Shown here in pieces: positions 1 to 8,579 of a stretch of 64,000 nucleotides of DNA. Location of the stretch: positions 1-64,000 of the forward strand of contig NZ_JAOWLB010000004.1 in assembly GCF_025751555.1 (NCBI RefSeq). Reading direction: 5' to 3'. The notes beneath the pieces are model-generated. The model had not been told where the DNA came from. It made no database searches and worked only from the letters and a program-made list of their open reading frames with translations. The stretch's first letter is position 1; every line of letters begins with the position of its first letter. This stretch comes from Ruegeria aquimaris. GTDB lineage: Bacteria; Pseudomonadota; Alphaproteobacteria; Rhodobacterales; Rhodobacteraceae. A program made the translations under genes and the position numbers.

Positions 1-252
1 GATGGTGACAGCATCAGGGCGAAGCTGAATGCGCGCAACGTCCTGCCCGTTATCCCAATGCGAAAATCCCGTAAGAAACGTATCGGTGTCGACCGCTCGC
101 TTTACCGCCTGCGCAACCTGGTCGAGCGCTGCTTCAACAAACTAAAGAACGCCCGCCGCGTGGCAACTCGCTACGACAAAACCATGGAAAGCTTCCTGGG
201 TTTCATCGACATTACCTCCATCCGGCTTTGGCTCAGACATTTGTCAACATGA
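1..252 (+). CDS. IS5 family transposase, C-terminal fragment (5' end outside window)
   Basis: The frame is open from base 1; the ATG at 58 is internal and not a real start. The fragment holds the end of the DDE catalytic domain: NLVERCFNKLKNARRVATRY contains the conserved third acidic residue (E of DDE), with the basic stretch typical of the IS5/IS427 type around it, and ends in LWLRHLST. It would catalyse cut-and-paste movement of the element. Only about 83 residues are visible, so it cannot be said whether the full gene is intact. Confidence 0.8.
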   Translation, partial: DGDSIRAKLNARNVLPVIPMRKSRKKRIGVDRSLYRLRNLVERCFNKLKNARRVATRYDKTMESFLGFIDITSIRLWLRHLST

Positions 253-254
253 CC
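1..254 (+). mobile_element. Right end of an IS5-type insertion sequence (left part outside the window)
   Basis: The segment carries the C-terminal part of an IS5-type transposase ending at 252. Directly after the stop codon the DNA switches to the interior of an unrelated gene (DUF4041-like remnant). The likely element end lies at 253/254; read inward on the minus strand it begins GGTCATGTTGACAAAT. The following CTAA (254-257) fits the 4-bp YTAR target preference known for the IS5 group, but the left end is outside the window, so a target duplication cannot be confirmed. Confidence 0.7.
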
Positions 255-598
255 TAACTCGCCGGTTGGAGCCTGATGATAGAGTAAAGGAACTGGGCGA
301 TGCCAGCGTACCTTTTAGCTTCGACACTCACGCCATGATTTATTCAGACGAGGCACCGGCACTTGAGGCCGCGTTGCATCGAGAGTTTTCAGAACGTCGG
401 ATCAATCAGATCAATATGCGCAAGGAGTTTTTCCGTGTGAGTTTGCGCGAAGTCGAGGAGGCAGTTCTGCGGTTGGCCCCAGACGCGAGCTTCTTTAAGG
501 ATCGCGAGGCTCAAGAATGGCATGAAACGCTTGCCCGTCGGAAACAGCTTCTTGACGATCTGCAATCAAGCGAGCCTCAGTTGCCAAGGGAAATCTGA
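254..598 (+). pseudogene. DUF4041 / T5orf172 (Mug113-type) GIY-YIG-like protein, 5'-truncated remnant
   Basis: The reading frame starts inside a domain, at LTRRLEPDDRVKELGDASVP. This is the recognisable C-terminal half of the T5orf172/Mug113 GIY-YIG-like domain (family pattern: KIG-TRR-P-DRV-ELGDASVPF-FD-HA--ALE--LH--F). The N-terminal GIY-YIG half and any upstream DUF4041 region are missing where the IS element ends. The annotated-looking TTG at 266 is internal. Residues after the domain (about 75-110) form a charged tail. I read it as a gene disrupted by the IS insertion; the other half may lie left of the window. Confidence 0.7.
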
Positions 599-661
599 CC
601 CTCTGGCCAATGCGCCCCGAGCTTGGTTATATGCGGCGCACGTCATCCGAGAGGCTTCTGC

Positions 662-1129
662 ATGATCCGCTATGAATACAAGGTCGTTCCCGCCCCCGCC
701 CGCGGCACCAAGGCCAAGGGGGTCAAGACGCCCGAGGGGCGGTTCGCGCTGTCGGTGGAAAGCCTCTTGAACCAGATGGGCACCGAGGGCTGGGAGTATC
801 AGCGTGCCGAGCTCTTGCCCAGCGAGGAGCGGACCGGGCTGACCGGGTCGGTCACCAAGTGGCGCAACGTGCTGGTGTTCCGCCGGGCGTTGGCCGAGGG
901 CGCGGTGGCCCCGGTGACCGCGGAAGGAACGCAACCGGAACCGGTTGCGCCCCCCGAGCCGGAAGACCTGGCCGAAACGGAAAAAGAGCCGGATGACGGT
1001 GTGCCGCGCGCCCGTCCGATTCCCGGCCCGGACGCGATGAAGGAGCAGTTGCGCGCGCCTGCCCCGATCTCCTCGCCGGTCAAGGACCCGCCGTTGCGGG
1101 TGGTCAAATCGGAGGCGGACGAGGACTGA
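662..1129 (+). CDS. DUF4177-like small protein
   Basis: A 155-aa protein starting MIRYEYKVVPAP. Residues 1-75 resemble the DUF4177 fold (Y-YKVV at the start, then L---G-EGWEY----LLP and a final VLVFRR). Residues 80-155 are low-complexity, rich in Pro, Glu and Asp. An upstream GTG-type start (623) is possible, but the ATG at 662 matches the start of the family domain. Its function is unknown. It lies immediately upstream of, and convergent with, the BolA gene. Confidence 0.75.
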   Translation: MIRYEYKVVPAPARGTKAKGVKTPEGRFALSVESLLNQMGTEGWEYQRAELLPSEERTGLTGSVTKWRNVLVFRRALAEGAVAPVTAEGTQPEPVAPPEPEDLAETEKEPDDGVPRARPIPGPDAMKEQLRAPAPISSPVKDPPLRVVKSEADED

Positions 1130-1138
1130 CCCTGCGCC

Positions 1139-1399
1139 TCATGTGCCGATGTCGAGCGCCAGCGCATGGATGCGCGGCACGATGTCGCCCAGCGCCGCAT
1201 GCACCGCGCGGTGCCGCGCCACCCGGCCCATGCCGACAAAACCGGCGGCGCGGATGCGGATGGAGAAATGGCTTTCACCGCCTTCCTGGTACCCGGCATG
1301 GCCGCGATGACGTTCGCTGTCGTCGCTGATTTCCAGTTCGGTGGGCGCAAAGGCGGCCTGAAGGCGCGCGCGCATCTCCTCGGCGATGGGCATCGGCAT
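1139..1399 (-). CDS. BolA family protein
   Basis: An 86-aa protein with the single BolA domain: E-L-ISDDSERHRGHAG near residues 22-37, then GESHFSIRI and the conserved RHRAVHAAL helix near residues 60-70. BolA proteins pair with monothiol glutaredoxins and bind Fe-S clusters, acting in iron and stress regulation. Divergent from the J-domain gene at 1535, with 135 bases between them. In many Rhodobacterales a bolA, a J-domain gene and cobS are neighbours, which supports the call. Which BolA subclass it is cannot be decided from this alone. Confidence 0.88.
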   Translation of the reverse strand: MPMPIAEEMRARLQAAFAPTELEISDDSERHRGHAGYQEGGESHFSIRIRAAGFVGMGRVARHRAVHAALGDIVPRIHALALDIGT

Positions 1400-1534
1400 A
1401 ACTCCTCTTCTGGTCTGGTCCTGTGCTGATTTCCGCCCGGCGCCGGATATTTTTACCGCCGCCCTCTTCTATCTGTCGGCACATAGACTAAACTCCTGCC
1501 TCCGAGTCGAGAAGCATCAGCGAAAGGGCCCGAG

Positions 1535-2158
1535 ATGAGCAAGCCAGATCCGTTCGGATTCGATATGTCCGTCTCCTCCGCAAAGAAGAAGAACCCGCGC
1601 GGGCGGCGGGGCATGTCGGGCGCATCCGAAACCTCGGTCCGGGTCTGCGAGCACGAGGGCTGCACCGAGGCGGGCAAGTTCCGTGCGCCCAAGGCACCCG
1701 ATGTGCTGGACGACTATTTCTGGTTCTGCCACCAGCATGTGCGCGAGTATAACCAGAAGTGGAACTTCTTCGACGGCACCACCGAGGCCGAGATGAACGC
1801 GCAGATGTCCAAGGACAAGGTCTGGGAGCGCAAGACCCGGCCGATGGGCGACCCCGAGGCGCGCGCCTGGGCTCGGCTGGGGATCGAGGACCCGCATCAG
1901 GTGCTGGGCGCCAACGCGACCCAGAACCCCGGCCGGGCGGCCGCGGGCGGCCGCAAGCTGCCGCCGACCGAACGGCGCGCGATCGAGATCCTGGAGGCCA
2001 AGGACAGCTGGACCAAGGCGGAGGTGCGCGGGGCGTACAAGAAGCTGATCAAGGTGCTGCACCCGGACATGAACGGCGGCGACCGCAGCCAGGAAGACCA
2101 GTTGCAGGAAGTGGTCTGGGCCTGGGACCAGATCAAGGACAGCCGCAACTTCAAGTGA
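1535..2158 (+). CDS. J-domain (DnaJ-like) protein of the cobS neighbourhood
   Basis: A 207-aa protein. The C-terminal 60 residues form a J domain, with the HPD motif in KVLHPDMNGGDRS (about residue 176) that stimulates Hsp70/DnaK ATPase. Residues 39-75 contain a Cys/His pattern (CEHEGC, then about 27 residues later FCHQH) that could bind zinc; this is inference. The middle is a linker with a conserved-looking NPGRAAAG segment. Usually adjacent to cobS in related genomes; here cobS begins 5.4 kb downstream. It is not classical DnaJ: the Gly/Phe region and the four CxxCxGxG repeats are absent. Confidence 0.85.
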   Translation: MSKPDPFGFDMSVSSAKKKNPRGRRGMSGASETSVRVCEHEGCTEAGKFRAPKAPDVLDDYFWFCHQHVREYNQKWNFFDGTTEAEMNAQMSKDKVWERKTRPMGDPEARAWARLGIEDPHQVLGANATQNPGRAAAGGRKLPPTERRAIEILEAKDSWTKAEVRGAYKKLIKVLHPDMNGGDRSQEDQLQEVVWAWDQIKDSRNFK

Positions 2159-2210
2159 TTGGCGACGACTGACGCATGCGTAGGCAGTCCTTGCCGCTCA
2201 CAGACTTTTG

Positions 2211-2369
2211 GCTTCTTTCTGGTTACAAATACTCAAATTCCACCTTCGCCGCCAAGGCTACCGGTGACCTTTGTGGCCCTGACGTGACCGCGAGGCAGGC
2301 TTCGGTCGGAGCGAGGGGGCTGTCTGCCCCCTCGCGCTCCCCCGAGAGTATTTCTGACCAGAAAGAAGC
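2211..2369. repeat. Structured intergenic repeat, copy 1
   Basis: Lies between the convergent J-domain and choline-sulfatase genes. GCTTCTTTCTGG (2211-2222) and its exact reverse complement CCAGAAAGAAGC (2358-2369) form the outer arms, each joined to a GAGTATTT/AAATACTC half (2346-2353 and 2227-2234). Between them sits a perfect 10-bp hairpin, GCGAGGGGGC at 2311-2320 pairing with 2326-2335. It probably acts as a bidirectional terminator or a REP-like element; related copies occur throughout the window. Confidence 0.8.
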
Positions 2370-2380
2370 AGGGCGCGGGA

Positions 2381-3835
2381 TCAGCTGCGGATGTAGCGGG
2401 TCATCTCGCCCGGATCCGGGTGGTAATCCCATTCGGTGCCGTTTGTCGCCATGGCGGCGTTGACCACCTGTTTCTGCGCCAGCCGCGCCCAGATCTCCCG
2501 CTCGATGGCGTCGAGGTCGAAGCGCTCGGAGATGAGGGCGACCAGTTCGGCTTCGATCCTGGCTGTCTCTGGCGTTCCGGCGAGGTTCTCCCATTCGCCG
2601 GGATCGGTATCGAGATTGAAGAGCTGCGGGTTCGAGCGGTGGCAGTAGAGGTATTTCCACGGGCCTTTGCGGATCATGAAACTGGGGCGCATGATGCCCT
2701 CGCCGTGGTATTCCGAGATCACCGGCACCTCGTCCAGCGGTTGGCCGCGCAGGGCGGGCATCAGCGAGCGGCCCTCCATCGGGCGGGCGGGGGTGATGCC
2801 CACCAGATCGAGGAAGGTGGCGGGCAGGTCGATCAGCGAGACCGGCGTGTCGATGCGGCGATGTCCGGCGCCGGGATGGTCGATGATCAGCGGGATGCGG
2901 GCGGACCATTCATAGTGGCTGCGTTTCTGGATCAGGCCCTTTTCGCCCAGCATCTCGCCATGGTCCGAGGTCAGGATCACCATCGTGGTGTCGCGCAGGC
3001 CCTGCTCGTCGAGTACGTCCAGCAATTCGCCCAGCTTGTCGTCGATGTAATGCGCAAGCGCGGCAAAGCCGCGCCGCATGGCGAGCAGGTCGGTCTTGTT
3101 GCGGATGCTCTTGCGGTCGAGCCCGTACCAGCGCAGGAATGCGCGGTCGAAATCGGAATAGCGCGCGTCCATGTCCGCCGGGTAATGCGGCAGCGGCAGG
3201 TCGGCGTTCTTGTACATCTCCCAGTATTTGCGGGGCACGATATAGGGCGGGTGCGGGTTGGTGTAGGAGACCGTGAGCATGAACGGGCGGTCGGGCGCGT
3301 GGCGCAGGTATTCGAGGGCGCGGAAATGGGTTTCCTCGTCATATTGCAGCTCGGCGCTCCAGCCAGGGCCGATGTTCCCGGCCTGGTATTGGGGGGCGAA
3401 GTCGAAGGCCATCGCCTCGGGGTCGTTTTCGTCGAGCAGCGGGTAGGACCAGAGGAAGCCCGAGGGGTAGATGTCGGTGTTGAGGCGGCGGCGGAAGCCG
3501 TGCAGCTGGTCGGCGCCGATGAAATGCATCTTGCCCGAGAGCACGGTGTCGTAGCCCGCATTGGTCAGGTAATGGGCAAAGGTCGGGATGAAGCTGTGAT
3601 AGGGGTCGCCATTGTCGTAGCAGCCGGTGGTCGAGGTATGCAGCCCGGTCATGAAACACGAGCGTGCAGGCACGCAGATCGGGCTGGGCGTATAGGCGGT
3701 GGTGAAATTCACCGCGCGGTCGGCCAGCGCCTTCATGTGCCTAGTGCGCGCGATCGGGTGACCGCAGGCCTCGAGCATGAAGGGGGTCATCTGGTCGGCC
3801 ATGACCACAAGGATGTTCGGGGGACGCTGTGACAT
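2381..3835 (-). CDS. betC: Choline-sulfatase
   Basis: A 484-aa cytoplasmic type I sulfatase that hydrolyses choline-O-sulfate to choline and sulfate. Starts MSQRPPNILVVMADQM; the upstream frame extension lacks family similarity. Metal ligands are in ADQ near residues 13-15. The formylglycine motif is C54-V-P-A-R58 (SPICVPARS), modified by an FGE not present in this window. TSDHGEMLGEKGL is the second metal/His motif. The last 60 residues match the choline-sulfatase C-terminal domain, which ends in a ..W-Y-P.....YIR. pattern (here GTEWDYHP...RYIRS). No betB/betA/betT genes are adjacent, so the choline pathway is presumably elsewhere. Confidence 0.88.
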   Translation of the reverse strand: MSQRPPNILVVMADQMTPFMLEACGHPIARTRHMKALADRAVNFTTAYTPSPICVPARSCFMTGLHTSTTGCYDNGDPYHSFIPTFAHYLTNAGYDTVLSGKMHFIGADQLHGFRRRLNTDIYPSGFLWSYPLLDENDPEAMAFDFAPQYQAGNIGPGWSAELQYDEETHFRALEYLRHAPDRPFMLTVSYTNPHPPYIVPRKYWEMYKNADLPLPHYPADMDARYSDFDRAFLRWYGLDRKSIRNKTDLLAMRRGFAALAHYIDDKLGELLDVLDEQGLRDTTMVILTSDHGEMLGEKGLIQKRSHYEWSARIPLIIDHPGAGHRRIDTPVSLIDLPATFLDLVGITPARPMEGRSLMPALRGQPLDEVPVISEYHGEGIMRPSFMIRKGPWKYLYCHRSNPQLFNLDTDPGEWENLAGTPETARIEAELVALISERFDLDAIEREIWARLAQKQVVNAAMATNGTEWDYHPDPGEMTRYIRS

Positions 3836-4024
3836 GATGGGCCGTGTCCTGTGCAAGGGCATTGCCGGAACGCTAAGGGCGGCGCGCGGGCCTGTAAATC
3901 CGGAAAGGCCGGGCGGGCGTCCGACGGGCTGGAGCATGTCTGTTACATTCGGCTGCTAGCAGGGATTGGGCCACGGCGGGATGCGCGCGGCCAGTATTCA
4001 ACCTGATGATGGATTGGTTCACGG

Positions 4025-4633
4025 ATGATCCCCGACCTTGCCCCGATGCTCCCCGACATCTCATTGTTCCTGGCGCTTGGCGCCGCGCTGGCGCTGGCCG
4101 CCTATCTGGCGCAGAGCCTGCGCCGCCCGGATTGGGGCCTGTGGCCCGCCGCCAGGGGCTGGCGGCACCATGCCGCCTTTGGCCTGTTCCGGCTTTACTG
4201 CGGCGCGACCGTCGTGTTCGCCCTGTCCGAGGTCTGGGTGGGTGGCTGGGGCCATTGGCTGCGCTATGCGGTCGGGGTGCCGCTGATGCTCACCGCCTTT
4301 GGCGTGACGCTGTGGGGGTACAGGTTCCTGGGTCTCGACAATACCTATTGCGAGAGCGGCGGGCTGGTGACCGGGGGCATCTATGCCTATTCGCGCAACC
4401 CGCAATATGTGACCTCGGTCCTGGCCACGGTGGGCTTGGGCATTGCCAGCGGTTCGGCTCTGACCCTGGTGCTGGCGGGCGGTCTCTTTGCGCTCTATTT
4501 CCTGTTCGTGCTGAACGAGGAGCGCTGGTTGCTCGACGGTTATGGCAGCGCCTTCCATGATTACATGGCGCGCACGCCGCGTTTCCTCGACGAGCGCAGT
4601 CTGCACCGTATGCGGGACGCGCTTCTGAACTGA
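4025..4633 (+). CDS. Integral membrane methyltransferase of the isoprenylcysteine/PEMT superfamily
   Basis: A 202-aa protein with about five hydrophobic segments. The C-terminal half carries the signature of the PEMT/ICMT-like family: GGIYAYSRNPQYV (about residues 117-129), then NEERWLL--YG--F--Y--RTPRFL (about 163-188), which binds SAM at the membrane face. The true substrate (phospholipid, prenyl-cysteine or other) cannot be inferred. It is transcribed divergently from betC across a 189-base spacer and convergently with the arylsulfatase gene. A hairpin terminator follows. Confidence 0.75.
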   Translation: MIPDLAPMLPDISLFLALGAALALAAYLAQSLRRPDWGLWPAARGWRHHAAFGLFRLYCGATVVFALSEVWVGGWGHWLRYAVGVPLMLTAFGVTLWGYRFLGLDNTYCESGGLVTGGIYAYSRNPQYVTSVLATVGLGIASGSALTLVLAGGLFALYFLFVLNEERWLLDGYGSAFHDYMARTPRFLDERSLHRMRDALLN

Positions 4634-4649
4634 GGCCCTGAAATGAAGA

Positions 4650-4675
4650 AGGGCGCGGCCTTTCGACCGCGCCCT
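4650..4675. terminator. Bidirectional hairpin terminator
   Basis: AGGGCGCGG (4650-4658) pairs with CCGCGCCCT (4667-4675), 17 bases after the methyltransferase stop and 20 bases beyond the 3' end of the convergent arylsulfatase gene. T-runs are weak on both sides (TGTTTC on plus, TTCTTCATTTC on minus). Confidence 0.6.
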
Positions 4676-4695
4676 GTTTCGTCAGGCCAGGGAAC

Positions 4696-6258
4696 TCAGC
4701 CGCCCTGATTGGTTTGCAGGGTCGACAGGACCTGGTCGATGGAGAAGCTCGCCGGCTTTTGACGCGGCGGGTATTTCTCGAACGTGCTGAGGAACTGCGC
4801 CACGAAGGCCTGTGCGGGCACCAGCAGATAGGCCCGTTCCAGCCGCCATTGCGAATAGTTGATGGATTCGTGGTCGGCCTTCTCGAACGGGTCCGAGTAC
4901 ATGTTGAACACTTTCGGCAGTCGCAAGTAGGTAAGCGGATCCTGCCAAACCTCGAAACTTTCGGCGCGCTGCTCGGCAAAGACCACTTTCCACTGGTCAT
5001 AGCGCAGGTTCATCAGGTCCCCGCCATCGGAGAAATAGAAGAACTCGCGCCGCGGACCCTTGTCGGCCTCACCCCGGAAGTAAGGCATGAAGTCGTACCC
5101 GTCGAGATGCACCGGTTCGTTGCCCTCGCCAAAGGGCGCCTCGGTCAGCATCCGCTCTTTCATGTCGCCATCGCCCAGTGCCGACATGAAGGTCGGGAAC
5201 CAGTCGAGGTGGCTGATGATGGTGTTCGACTTGCGCCCCGGCTCGATCACGCCCGGCCACTTGATCATCATCGGAACGCGGAAGCCGCCATCCCAGTTGG
5301 AGTTCTTTTCGTTGCGGAACGGGGTGGTGCCGCCGTCAGGCCACGAGAAGACCTCGGCGCCGTTGTCGGTGGAATACATCACGACTGTGTTGTCGGCGAT
5401 GCCCAGTTCCTCGAGCTTGTCGAGCAACTGGCCGACCATCTTGTCATGCTCGACCATGCCATCGGGGTAGACACCCAACCCGGTGACGCCCTGGCTCTCT
5501 TCCTTGAGATGGGTGAAGATGTGCATCCGGGTAGTGTTGTACCACAGGAAGAACGGCTTCTCCTCGTCATGCGCGCGCTGCATGAAGTCGAGCGCGCCTG
5601 CGGTGACCTCTTCGTCGATGGTCTCCATCCGCTTCTTGGTGAGCGGGCCGGTGTCTTCGATCGTGCCATCGACATTGGATTTGATCACGCCGCGGGGGCC
5701 GAATTTTTCCTTGAACGCGGGATCCTTGGGATAGTCGGCGTTCTCGGGCTCTTCCTCGGCGTTGAGGTGGTAGAGGTTGCCGAAGAACTCGTCGAACCCG
5801 TGGTTTGTGGGCAGATGTTCGTCGAGGTCGCCCAGGTGGTTCTTGCCGTACTGGCCGGTCATGTAGCCCTTGGACCGCATGTATTCGGCGATGGTGGGAT
5901 CCTTTTCGCTCATCCCCTCCTTGGCGCCCGGCAGGCCGACTTTGAGCAGGCCGGTGCGGAAGCCCGACTGGCCGGTGACAAAGGAGGCGCGGCCGGCGGT
6001 GCAGGATTGTTCGCCATAGCCATGGGTGAACAGCATGCCTTCATTGGCGATGCGGTCGATATTGGGGGTCTCGTAGCCCATCATGCCCTGGTTATAGGCC
6101 GAAATGTTCCAATACCCGACATCGTCGCCCCAGATGATGAGAAAATTCAATGGCTTGTCTTGGGCGGCGGCGATGTTTCCGGTCATCGAAACGCCCGCGC
6201 ACATCAACGCAACGGACGCCGTTCCCCTTATTTTCTTAAATACTTTAGTAGCAAGCAT
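4696..6258 (-). CDS. Secreted/periplasmic arylsulfatase
   Basis: A 520-aa type I sulfatase with an N-terminal signal peptide (hydrophobic core around residues 12-30, cleavage probably near AAAQD). GDDVGYWN (about 44-51) supplies calcium ligands and C86-T-A-G-R90 is the formylglycine signature, followed by ASFVTGQSGFRTG. KNHLGD and STDNGAEVFSWPDGG are the other active-site motifs. It resembles AtsA-type arylsulfatases, which release sulfate from aryl or small organic sulfate esters in the periplasm. An export signal is absent from the other two sulfatases in this window. The AraC gene upstream is divergent and is its likely regulator. Confidence 0.87.
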   Translation of the reverse strand: MLATKVFKKIRGTASVALMCAGVSMTGNIAAAQDKPLNFLIIWGDDVGYWNISAYNQGMMGYETPNIDRIANEGMLFTHGYGEQSCTAGRASFVTGQSGFRTGLLKVGLPGAKEGMSEKDPTIAEYMRSKGYMTGQYGKNHLGDLDEHLPTNHGFDEFFGNLYHLNAEEEPENADYPKDPAFKEKFGPRGVIKSNVDGTIEDTGPLTKKRMETIDEEVTAGALDFMQRAHDEEKPFFLWYNTTRMHIFTHLKEESQGVTGLGVYPDGMVEHDKMVGQLLDKLEELGIADNTVVMYSTDNGAEVFSWPDGGTTPFRNEKNSNWDGGFRVPMMIKWPGVIEPGRKSNTIISHLDWFPTFMSALGDGDMKERMLTEAPFGEGNEPVHLDGYDFMPYFRGEADKGPRREFFYFSDGGDLMNLRYDQWKVVFAEQRAESFEVWQDPLTYLRLPKVFNMYSDPFEKADHESINYSQWRLERAYLLVPAQAFVAQFLSTFEKYPPRQKPASFSIDQVLSTLQTNQGG

Positions 6259-6320
6259 CGGAATCTCCCCTTTCCGTGTTGGTTTTCCGCTGCAATTCGT
6301 GTTCGCGATAGTAAGCCTTT

Positions 6321-6347
6321 TGCGGAAAGATGCTTAGCATTTTCGGC
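6321..6347. promoter_or_regulatory. Candidate operator in the arylsulfatase/AraC divergent spacer
   Basis: ATGCTTAGCAT (6330-6340) is an 11-base perfect dyad. It is extended on both sides by CGGAAAG and TTTTCGG, giving an imperfect palindrome with one bulge, in the middle of the 155-base region between the two divergent genes. AraC-family sites are more often direct repeats, so the assignment is tentative. Confidence 0.35.
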
Positions 6348-6413
6348 CAAAATCGATAACCTTGTCACATGGCAAGAACCGCTGACGGATCGCCATCGGC
6401 TCGGGAGATTGAA

Positions 6414-7424
6414 ATGAACCGTCTCGACCTTGTGTATGCTCCAGCATTGAGTCCGGTCTTTGGAGCGGCCGCCCTGCCCAGTAGCCTGTTGGAACGTTTT
6501 GCGGAGAAGGCCGGGCTTCCTGGCAGTATCGTGGACGATCCGAAAGGGTTCGTGCCGCTCTATGCCACCGAGTTGTTTCTTGATCTGGTCCAGCGAGAAA
6601 AGGGGCAGGACACCTTTCTGTTCGACAGCCTTTCCATGGACCCGAGTGAGCGAAGCCAGGCGCATTCCGTTGTGGGGGTGCCCCTGCCGGAAGGCTTCAC
6701 CAGCAAGGAAGCGCTGGATGTCATGACCCAATCCTTTAACGGGCATATTACCGGTGCCCGTTTCTCTAGCGAGATACAGGGGGGGCGGATCTGGGTGCTG
6801 CGAACCACCGCGGCAACCGAGTGGTCCGATTTGTGGTCGGTGCTGCAATACAACCTGAGTATCATGCTGGCCGGCGTGCGCCGGACTTTGAACTCCGAGA
6901 TACGACCGGTCTGTCTACGCTTGCCGGCGCGCTTCAGCTCCGAGCATTTGCCAGAGATCCTGGACCTGCCGGTCGAGCTGGACGCAGGCCATTTCGGTCT
7001 CGCCTTCAATCTTTGCGACGTCATCCATGCGGACCGCATGTTGGATCAGACCTCGGCCTCGAAACCGGTCACTGTAGCGAACCCGTTATCCAACAATCTG
7101 ATGGCTGCGCTTTCGGAATGCATGAACGAGTTCGCTATGTCTTCTCCCAACTGCTGTTCGGCAGATCGGGTGGCCAACGCATTCGGGTTAAGTACCCGCA
7201 GTTACCGACGAAAGTTGGCGGCGATTGGCACAAGCCACGCCCAACTGCTTTCGAATACCCGTCTGAAAAATGCGTGCAGGATGCTTGCAGGACAGTCACA
7301 AAGCGTCACCCAGGTCGCCTATGAACTGGGCTATGGCAACCCTGGCGACTTTACCCGCTTCTTCAAAGGGCGGATCGGCTGCACGCCGATGCAATACAAC
7401 CAGATGCACGCAAAGGCGCAGTGA
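6414..7424 (+). CDS. AraC family transcriptional regulator
   Basis: A 336-aa protein from the ATG at 6414, chosen because GGGAGA sits 6-7 bases upstream. The N-terminal 210 residues match the arabinose-operon-regulator-type ligand domain seen in OruR/ArgR-like AraC proteins (contains HSVVGVPLPEGFTSKEALD). The C-terminal 100 residues hold two HTH motifs: VANAFGLSTRSYRRKLAAIG and the signature VAYELGYGNPGDFTRFFKGRIGCTP. It is divergent from the periplasmic arylsulfatase, so control of sulfate-ester use is the simplest inference; the effector is unknown. Confidence 0.85.
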   Translation: MNRLDLVYAPALSPVFGAAALPSSLLERFAEKAGLPGSIVDDPKGFVPLYATELFLDLVQREKGQDTFLFDSLSMDPSERSQAHSVVGVPLPEGFTSKEALDVMTQSFNGHITGARFSSEIQGGRIWVLRTTAATEWSDLWSVLQYNLSIMLAGVRRTLNSEIRPVCLRLPARFSSEHLPEILDLPVELDAGHFGLAFNLCDVIHADRMLDQTSASKPVTVANPLSNNLMAALSECMNEFAMSSPNCCSADRVANAFGLSTRSYRRKLAAIGTSHAQLLSNTRLKNACRMLAGQSQSVTQVAYELGYGNPGDFTRFFKGRIGCTPMQYNQMHAKAQ

Positions 7425-7466
7425 GGCGCGATCAACCTGTCGCGAAGCGCCGCAGCGTTCTGGCGC

Positions 7467-7491
7467 AAAAAGCGCCCGCCGGGGCGCTTTT
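7467..7491 (+). terminator. Rho-independent terminator of the AraC gene
   Basis: AAAAGCGCCC (7468-7477), loop GCCG, GGGCGCTTTT (7482-7491): a perfect 10-bp stem with A and U tracts on its two sides, 43 bases after the stop codon. Confidence 0.8.
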
Positions 7492-7580
7492 CGCCTTTCC
7501 CTTGCGGCTGGCGACGATATGTTGCACCACGATCAGATCGGGCCCGGAGCGCGCGCGGGCCAAGCGACAAGGACGAAGGC

Positions 7581-8567
7581 ATGGCTGACGGAATGACCGA
7601 TATCAACGCAAAACCCACCGAAGAGATTTCCGTCCGCGAGGTCTTTGGCATCGACACACCGATGGTGGTCAAGGGGTTTGCCGAACGCAGCGACCGGGTG
7701 CCCGAGATCGACCCGACCTATAAGTTCGACCCCGACACCACGCTGGCGATCCTGGCGGGCTTCTCGCATAACCGCCGGGTGATGATCCAGGGCTATCACG
7801 GCACCGGCAAATCGACCCATATCGAACAGGTCGCCGCCCGGCTGAACTGGCCCTGCGTGCGCGTCAACCTCGACAGCCATATCAGCCGTATCGACCTGAT
7901 CGGCAAGGACGCGATCAAGCTGCGTGATGGCAAGCAGGTGACCGAGTTCCACGAGGGCATCCTGCCCTGGGCGCTGCGCAACCCGGTGGCCATCGTGTTC
8001 GACGAATACGACGCGGGCCGCGCCGACGTGATGTTCGTGATCCAGCGGGTGCTGGAGCATGACGGCAAGCTGACGCTGCTGGACCAGAACGAGATCATCA
8101 CGCCGAACAAGTATTTCCGCCTGTTCGCCACCTCGAACACGGTGGGTCTGGGCGATACCACCGGCCTTTATCACGGCACCCAGCAGATCAACCAGGCGCA
8201 GATGGACCGCTGGTCGCTGGTCGCGACGCTGAACTATCTGTCCCATGACGCGGAAACGGCGATCGTGCTGTCGAAGGCGCCGCATTACAACACCGCGCAG
8301 GGCCGCAAGACCATCGCCCAGATGGTGACCGTGGCAGACCTGACCCGGACCGCCTTCATGAACGGGGATCTGTCGACCGTGATGTCGCCCCGGACGGTGA
8401 TCAACTGGGCGCAGAACGCCGAGATCTTCCGCAATGTGGGCTATGCCTTCCGGCTGTCCTTCCTGAACAAATGCGACGAGCTGGAGCGCCAGACGGTGGC
8501 CGAGTTCTATCAGCGCTGTTTCGACGAGGAACTGCCCGAAAGCGCGGCAAGCGCCAGCCTGGGCTAG
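7581..8567 (+). CDS. cobS: Cobaltochelatase subunit CobS (AAA+ ATPase)
   Basis: A 328-aa AAA+ protein of the aerobic cobalt chelatase, which with CobT and CobN inserts Co2+ into hydrogenobyrinic acid a,c-diamide in B12 synthesis. Walker A is GYHGTGKST (about residues 72-80), Walker B is [11 protein letters not shown] (about 137-147), and sensor/arginine-finger regions follow ([20 protein letters not shown]). Full family length. The start ATG at 7581 gives the expected N-terminus. cobT follows after two intervening genes rather than directly. CobN is not in the window. Confidence 0.93.
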   Translation: MADGMTDINAKPTEEISVREVFGIDTPMVVKGFAERSDRVPEIDPTYKFDPDTTLAILAGFSHNRRVMIQGYHGTGKSTHIEQVAARLNWPCVRVNLDSHISRIDLIGKDAIKLRDGKQVTEFHEGILPWALRNPVAIVFDEYDAGRADVMFVIQRVLEHDGKLTLLDQNEIITPNKYFRLFATSNTVGLGDTTGLYHGTQQINQAQMDRWSLVATLNYLSHDAETAIVLSKAPHYNTAQGRKTIAQMVTVADLTRTAFMNGDLSTVMSPRTVINWAQNAEIFRNVGYAFRLSFLNKCDELERQTVAEFYQRCFDEELPESAASASLG

Positions 8568-8579
8568 GCCCGGCGCACC

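Noticed and set aside
1437-1462. GGCGCCGGATATTTTTACCG resembling a structured-repeat half
   Set aside because: Only one degenerate half, in a divergent promoter spacer and without the flanking hairpins; too weak to list as a copy.
4714-6417. Plus-strand 567-codon frame over the arylsulfatase
   Set aside because: Complement of a convincing sulfatase; reads as Val/Leu/Gly-rich shadow with no domain.
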